Source: Clostridia bacterium (GTDB lineage: Bacteria; Bacillota; Clostridia; Oscillospirales; CAG-272). Taken from it: a DNA stretch of 51,327 nucleotides. Made by a program: the position numbers and the translations under genes. The DNA lies in the NCBI GenBank assembly GCA_017463865.1, contig JAFTOI010000024.1, positions 1 through 51,327 on the forward strand, read 5' to 3'. Shown in pieces: positions 48,561-51,327 of the stretch (positions within the stretch are counted from its first letter, which is position 1; each line of letters opens with the position of its first letter). The notes under the pieces are model-generated. The model was not told the DNA's origin. It did not search any database and was given only the letters and a program-made list of their open reading frames with translations.

Positions 48561-50390
48561 TTATCGGAATTGGTCGTATGCTGTGACGTGCTCGCCCCAG
48601 ATGTGGAGCGAACCGTATTCGTAATCGAGCGGATAGAGATAGACCGTCGTTGACGCCTTCGCGCCGTCCGGATAGTGAACAGACAATGTGGAGCCGGTCG
48701 AATCAATATCTGTGATTCCTTCACCAACGACGTAACGGCGGCCATCGGTAATGAGCGATGCTGTTCCGTCGGGGGCGAGAAGCACAAGGAAGGGCTGACC
48801 GCTGGCGTAGCCGTATTCAATCTTACGGCAGTCTTGGTGCCCGAGCAGCTCATCCCGCGCGCCGTCGCAGCGGACGCGGTGCACTTCACCTGTCTCGGTG
48901 GCATAGTAGATGTACAGCCCGGAGGTGTTGATGGCAGTCACAGGCGTATCGCTCAGCTGTACGACCGTCCCGTCCCAGGCGCGGCGGTATGCACCATTCG
49001 CTGTCGCGTAGACAACGCTCGCCGCGTCAAGGTTGAAGCCGCGCACGCTCTCGGCGACAATCTCGCCGTTCCGCGCCAGCCGCCCGTCGGCGTCGAGTGT
49101 CCAGCGCACGCCGAGGCGCAGCTGGAAGCGTACATAGGGGCCGGGATCGATGATCTCCTGTGCGGTAATGAAATCGGTCATGTCGACTCCTTTGTTGCAG
49201 AGGCTGTAGAAGCTCCCGATGCCGGGGCAGGCGTAGGTGATGCGTGCGATCGCGCCGGCAGTGGTGCGGTAATAGGTGTCAAGCCCCTCAATGCGGATGT
49301 CGCCCGCCGCGTCATCGGTAAGCAGGACGCGCCGATCGCTGCCATGGAAGCTGCCGAGGTAGAGGCGGCTCCCCTCGAGCCAGACGGTGAAATCTTCATA
49401 TTCACCCGTATATTCGCCCATCAGCCCGATGTTATTGGCGGAGGTGTTGCCGTAATCGAAGTCGTAGTCGCTGTTGTAGTCGCCGCCGGGGTAGAGCAGG
49501 GCGGCGCATACGGCGTCGTAGAAGCCGTCGGGCAGCCGGACATAGCCCAGCCAGCCGCCGATTTGGTCGTTGTATACCGTGATGCCCGTAGTGGTGCCGT
49601 CGGACAGCGCGAAATGGAGACTGATCTGGCGCTCATCGTCGGTGCGGGCGCTTTTTCTTTCATCGGTGCTGATGAATGTTGCTCCTTCGACGAACCATTG
49701 CAGAAGGTCGGCGACCTTGGCAGGATCATCGATCTCACCAACCGGGACACCGTTATTGCCGACAAGCTCGATCGACTTGATTTGGTCGACAGCCGGGAAG
49801 AAGTCGCTGACCGACCGGCCGACCAGTGCATCGGCAGCGTTGAGCAGGCCGGTGCGCGAGAAATAGTAGAACTTGCCGTTTGCGCCGTACCCGCAGATGC
49901 GCCACTCGGGTGAGTAGCCTTCGCAGGCGAAAATCGTACCGCCCACCGGGATGACGTTGGATGCAGTCAGGGTTATGTCATCCCAGCGTGGGTCGTCTTT
50001 CGGCACATTTGTTTCGTTCATACAGCTGACGGTGTCATCAAACTCTACCACCCCCAGCGCTTCGCCCGGCTGCATCGAGCCCACATTATGCATCATTTCG
50101 TAGTAGACGCCGTTCCAGCGTACTTGCGCTGCCTGGTCGGCAATCGGGCCGGAGTCGATGACCGGTGCAGTTGACGCAGTCACCGTGCTTGTTTCGACCG
50201 GCGGTGTCACGTCGCGGCGCTGCATCATCGCCCCGCCGACGGCCAGCACGGCGAGCACGGCCGCGACGGCGGCCATGTACACGATCCTGCGTCCCGCCCG
50301 CCTCGGCGGCTGTTCCGCTTCCTCCACCAGCGCGGCGTCGATGCCGCCCATGACGTCGAGGGCCCACAGGGCGCGTTCGTCCTTCGTCAT
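48561..50390 (-). CDS. ECF module 3: membrane anti-sigma-like protein with propeller-type outer domain
   Basis: 609 residues. The N-terminus ALDVMGGIDAALVEEAEQPP shares the motif of modules 1 and 2. One membrane helix (about 33-54, IVYMAAVAAVLAVLAVGGAMM) follows. The long outer part differs from the other modules: strand repeats such as YIYYATETGEVHRVRCDG and VVYATANGAYRRAWDG look like the blades of a DUF5050-type beta-propeller. It starts within the stop of the sigma gene (ATGA). A role as a transmembrane regulator of that sigma factor is inferred from the arrangement. Confidence 0.78.
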   Translation of the reverse strand: MTKDERALWALDVMGGIDAALVEEAEQPPRRAGRRIVYMAAVAAVLAVLAVGGAMMQRRDVTPPVETSTVTASTAPVIDSGPIADQAAQVRWNGVYYEMMHNVGSMQPGEALGVVEFDDTVSCMNETNVPKDDPRWDDITLTASNVIPVGGTIFACEGYSPEWRICGYGANGKFYYFSRTGLLNAADALVGRSVSDFFPAVDQIKSIELVGNNGVPVGEIDDPAKVADLLQWFVEGATFISTDERKSARTDDERQISLHFALSDGTTTGITVYNDQIGGWLGYVRLPDGFYDAVCAALLYPGGDYNSDYDFDYGNTSANNIGLMGEYTGEYEDFTVWLEGSRLYLGSFHGSDRRVLLTDDAAGDIRIEGLDTYYRTTAGAIARITYACPGIGSFYSLCNKGVDMTDFITAQEIIDPGPYVRFQLRLGVRWTLDADGRLARNGEIVAESVRGFNLDAASVVYATANGAYRRAWDGTVVQLSDTPVTAINTSGLYIYYATETGEVHRVRCDGARDELLGHQDCRKIEYGYASGQPFLVLLAPDGTASLITDGRRYVVGEGITDIDSTGSTLSVHYPDGAKASTTVYLYPLDYEYGSLHIWGEHVTAYDQFR

Positions 50391-50947
50391 ATCGTGAATC
50401 CCTCCTTCTCCAGGTGCGTCCGCAGCCGCCCGCGGAGGCGGTGGAGCGTCGATTTCACCCGGCTCTCGCGCATCCCGTACCGCTTTGCCAGCGCCGCGAT
50501 GGGCTCGAGGTTCCAGTAGCGCCGCACGAAGAGGGTGCGCTCAGCGGGCGACAGCCCGCGCAGGAAAGCCGAGATGGCGTCGGCCAGTGCGGCGTTGTCC
50601 AGCGTCTGCTCGATGCTCTCCGGCGCGGGCAGGCAGGCGGCCAGCTCGTCGCCCAGCTCGACGATCTCGCCCGCGCGCTTGGCGGTGCGCCGGGCGCGGA
50701 CGCTGTCGAGCGCTGCGTGGCGGGTGAGACGCGCGAGGAAGGCCCAGAAGTAGTCCCGCGGCTCGTGGGGCGGGATGGAGCGCCAGGCGGCGAGGTAGGT
50801 GTCGTTTTCGCACTCCTCGGCGGCGGGGGCATCGGCGGTGATGGTGAGGGCAAGGGCGCGGAGGTGCGCGCCGTATTTGTCGGCGGTGGCGGCGATGGCC
50901 GCCTCGTCGCGGGTGAGGTAGAGGTCGACGATGCGGGCGTCGTCCAT
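50387..50947 (-). CDS. ECF module 3: RNA polymerase sigma factor
   Basis: 186 residues. Region 2: APAAEECENDTYLAAWRSIPPHEPRDYFWAFLARL; region 4: LEPIAALAKRYGMRESRVKSTLHRLRGRLRTHL. It is more distant from modules 1 and 2 than they are from each other. The ATG at 50947 follows AAAGGAGGCGCGCAC. The stop overlaps the anti-sigma start. A promoter-like element with the same 16-base spacer lies 33 bases upstream. Confidence 0.92.
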   Translation of the reverse strand: MDDARIVDLYLTRDEAAIAATADKYGAHLRALALTITADAPAAEECENDTYLAAWRSIPPHEPRDYFWAFLARLTRHAALDSVRARRTAKRAGEIVELGDELAACLPAPESIEQTLDNAALADAISAFLRGLSPAERTLFVRRYWNLEPIAALAKRYGMRESRVKSTLHRLRGRLRTHLEKEGFTI

Positions 50948-50979
50948 GTGCGCGCCTCCTTTCGGGTGGTTTCACCTAT

Positions 50980-51007
50980 ATAAGCGAGGAAATTTGGGTT
51001 TCGTTGC
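50980..51007 (-). promoter_or_regulatory. Candidate autoregulated ECF promoter, module 3
   Basis: On the minus strand GCAACG (51002-51007), 16 bases, GCTTAT (50980-50985) within GCTTATATAG. No palindrome like those of modules 1 and 2 is present. Confidence 0.4.
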
Positions 51008-51040
51008 GCTTGAATGAAAATTTTTCGTTTCTGCAAACTT

Positions 51041-51125
51041 TTTTCGCGCTCCCGCGCGAGGAGGGGGCGGGAACCATCTCAAACGCCGAAGTTTCCCGCC
51101 CCCTCCACCCCCGCCCTCCTTGGCT
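51041..51125. repeat. Single copy of the TIR-element repeat (copy D)
   Basis: TCGCGC-TCCC-GCGCGA (51044-51059), then GGGGGCGGGAAC, the loop CATCTCAAACGCCGAA, GTTTCCCGCCCCC and CCTCCTTGGCTA. Orientation equals the left arm of the element at 16978-17369. It lies between the CinA/PncC gene end and the ECF module 3 promoter. Confidence 0.85.
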
Positions 51126-51135
51126 ATGGCGCGCC

Positions 51136-51327
51136 TTAGAGTGTTTCCATCAACAGCGTCAGCGCGCGGGTGGCGGCTTCGTCGCGGATGGTGGCGCGGT
51201 CTGCGTTCGGGTCGAGTTGAAGCAGGTGCGTTGTCTCGCCCGCTTCGGTCGAGACACCGACCCAGACGGTACCGACTGGCTTGGCGGGGGTGCCGCCGCC
51301 GGGGCCGGCGATGCCGGTGGTGCTGAC
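51136..51327 (-). CDS. pncC: 3' part of a CinA-C/PncC nicotinamide-nucleotide amidase gene
   Basis: The last 63 residues of a gene whose start lies beyond the window edge. VSTTGIAGPGGGTPAKPVGTVWVGV is the highly conserved end block of the CinA C-terminal domain, which hydrolyses nicotinamide mononucleotide to nicotinate mononucleotide in NAD salvage. The stop is TAA at 51136-51138. From this part it cannot be told whether the full protein is the short PncC form or the long competence-linked CinA form. The repeat copy D follows within 11 bases. Confidence 0.88.
   Translation of the reverse strand, partial: VSTTGIAGPGGGTPAKPVGTVWVGVSTEAGETTHLLQLDPNADRATIRDEAATRALTLLMETL

Overview
The window looks like a chromosomal segment of a GC-rich, anaerobic, endospore-lineage Firmicute of the gut Clostridia (Oscillospiraceae/Ruminococcaceae type). 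The reasons are spoVG, a YerC-type TrpR-like regulator, a SCIFF peptide with its radical SAM maturase, a V/A-type ATPase of the Na+ kind, the minimal SmsCB iron-sulfur system, an archaeal-type AspRS, strong TTGACA-N17-TATAAT promoters and G-rich Shine-Dalgarno sites. I saw no rRNA, CRISPR array, prophage or transposase gene. One tRNA (Gln, CTG) is present. The species assignment is inference.

Layout. 1-1.6 kb: the 3' end of an unknown gene and a small minus-strand cluster of three unknown genes, possibly sporulation-controlled. 1.7-3.2 kb: MATE exporter and a small HTH protein. 3.4-5.1 kb: aspS behind a leader peptide and attenuator. 5.1-6.4 kb: remnant of a lipid kinase gene, a YfcE-type phosphoesterase, spoVG. 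6.5-10.2 kb: murC, yerC, a methyltransferase, hslO. 10.25-13.2 kb: tRNA-Gln, pseudogene debris (PfaD-like), then a divergent AraC regulator/glycoside-hydrolase-like pair of more AT-rich composition. 13.4-17.0 kb: glycine riboswitch with a sodium:amino acid symporter, an unknown membrane protein, and a tetrahydrofolate riboswitch with folT. 17.0-17.4 kb: a 392-bp element with long terminal inverted repeats. 17.4-26.6 kb: an unknown gene and a complete nine-gene V/A-ATPase operon. 26.6-29.0 kb: an AT-rich Ig-like protein and the SCIFF locus. 29.0-35.9 kb: minus-strand operon yhaO-yhaN-pgeF-acyltransferase-decarboxylase. 36.2 kb: VanY-type lipoprotein. 37.0-41.0 kb: two paralogous ECF sigma/anti-sigma modules, with a third at 48.6-50.9 kb. 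Between them lie an amidase, smsCB, a YdcF protein, an isomerase/C26 peptidase/EEP operon, an SF0329-like protein and pfkA. The window ends in the 3' part of a CinA/PncC-type gene.

How the parts work together. The segment is mainly housekeeping: cell wall (murC, pgeF, VanY), ion bioenergetics (Na+ V-ATPase plus a sodium-coupled symporter), redox and iron-sulfur repair (hslO, smsCB), glycolysis (pfkA) and translation (aspS, tRNA). RNA-level control is dense: two metabolite riboswitches and a peptide-leader attenuator sit within 13 kb. The three ECF modules share a spacing-conserved promoter pattern that suggests autoregulation.

The most unusual material is non-coding. A dispersed repeat occurs four times with two covarying hairpins and a conserved loop, and two copies face each other to form the 392-bp composite element. 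A second two-hairpin repeat occurs twice, also with compensatory changes. All protein and RNA calls rest on reading motifs by eye; no database search was run.
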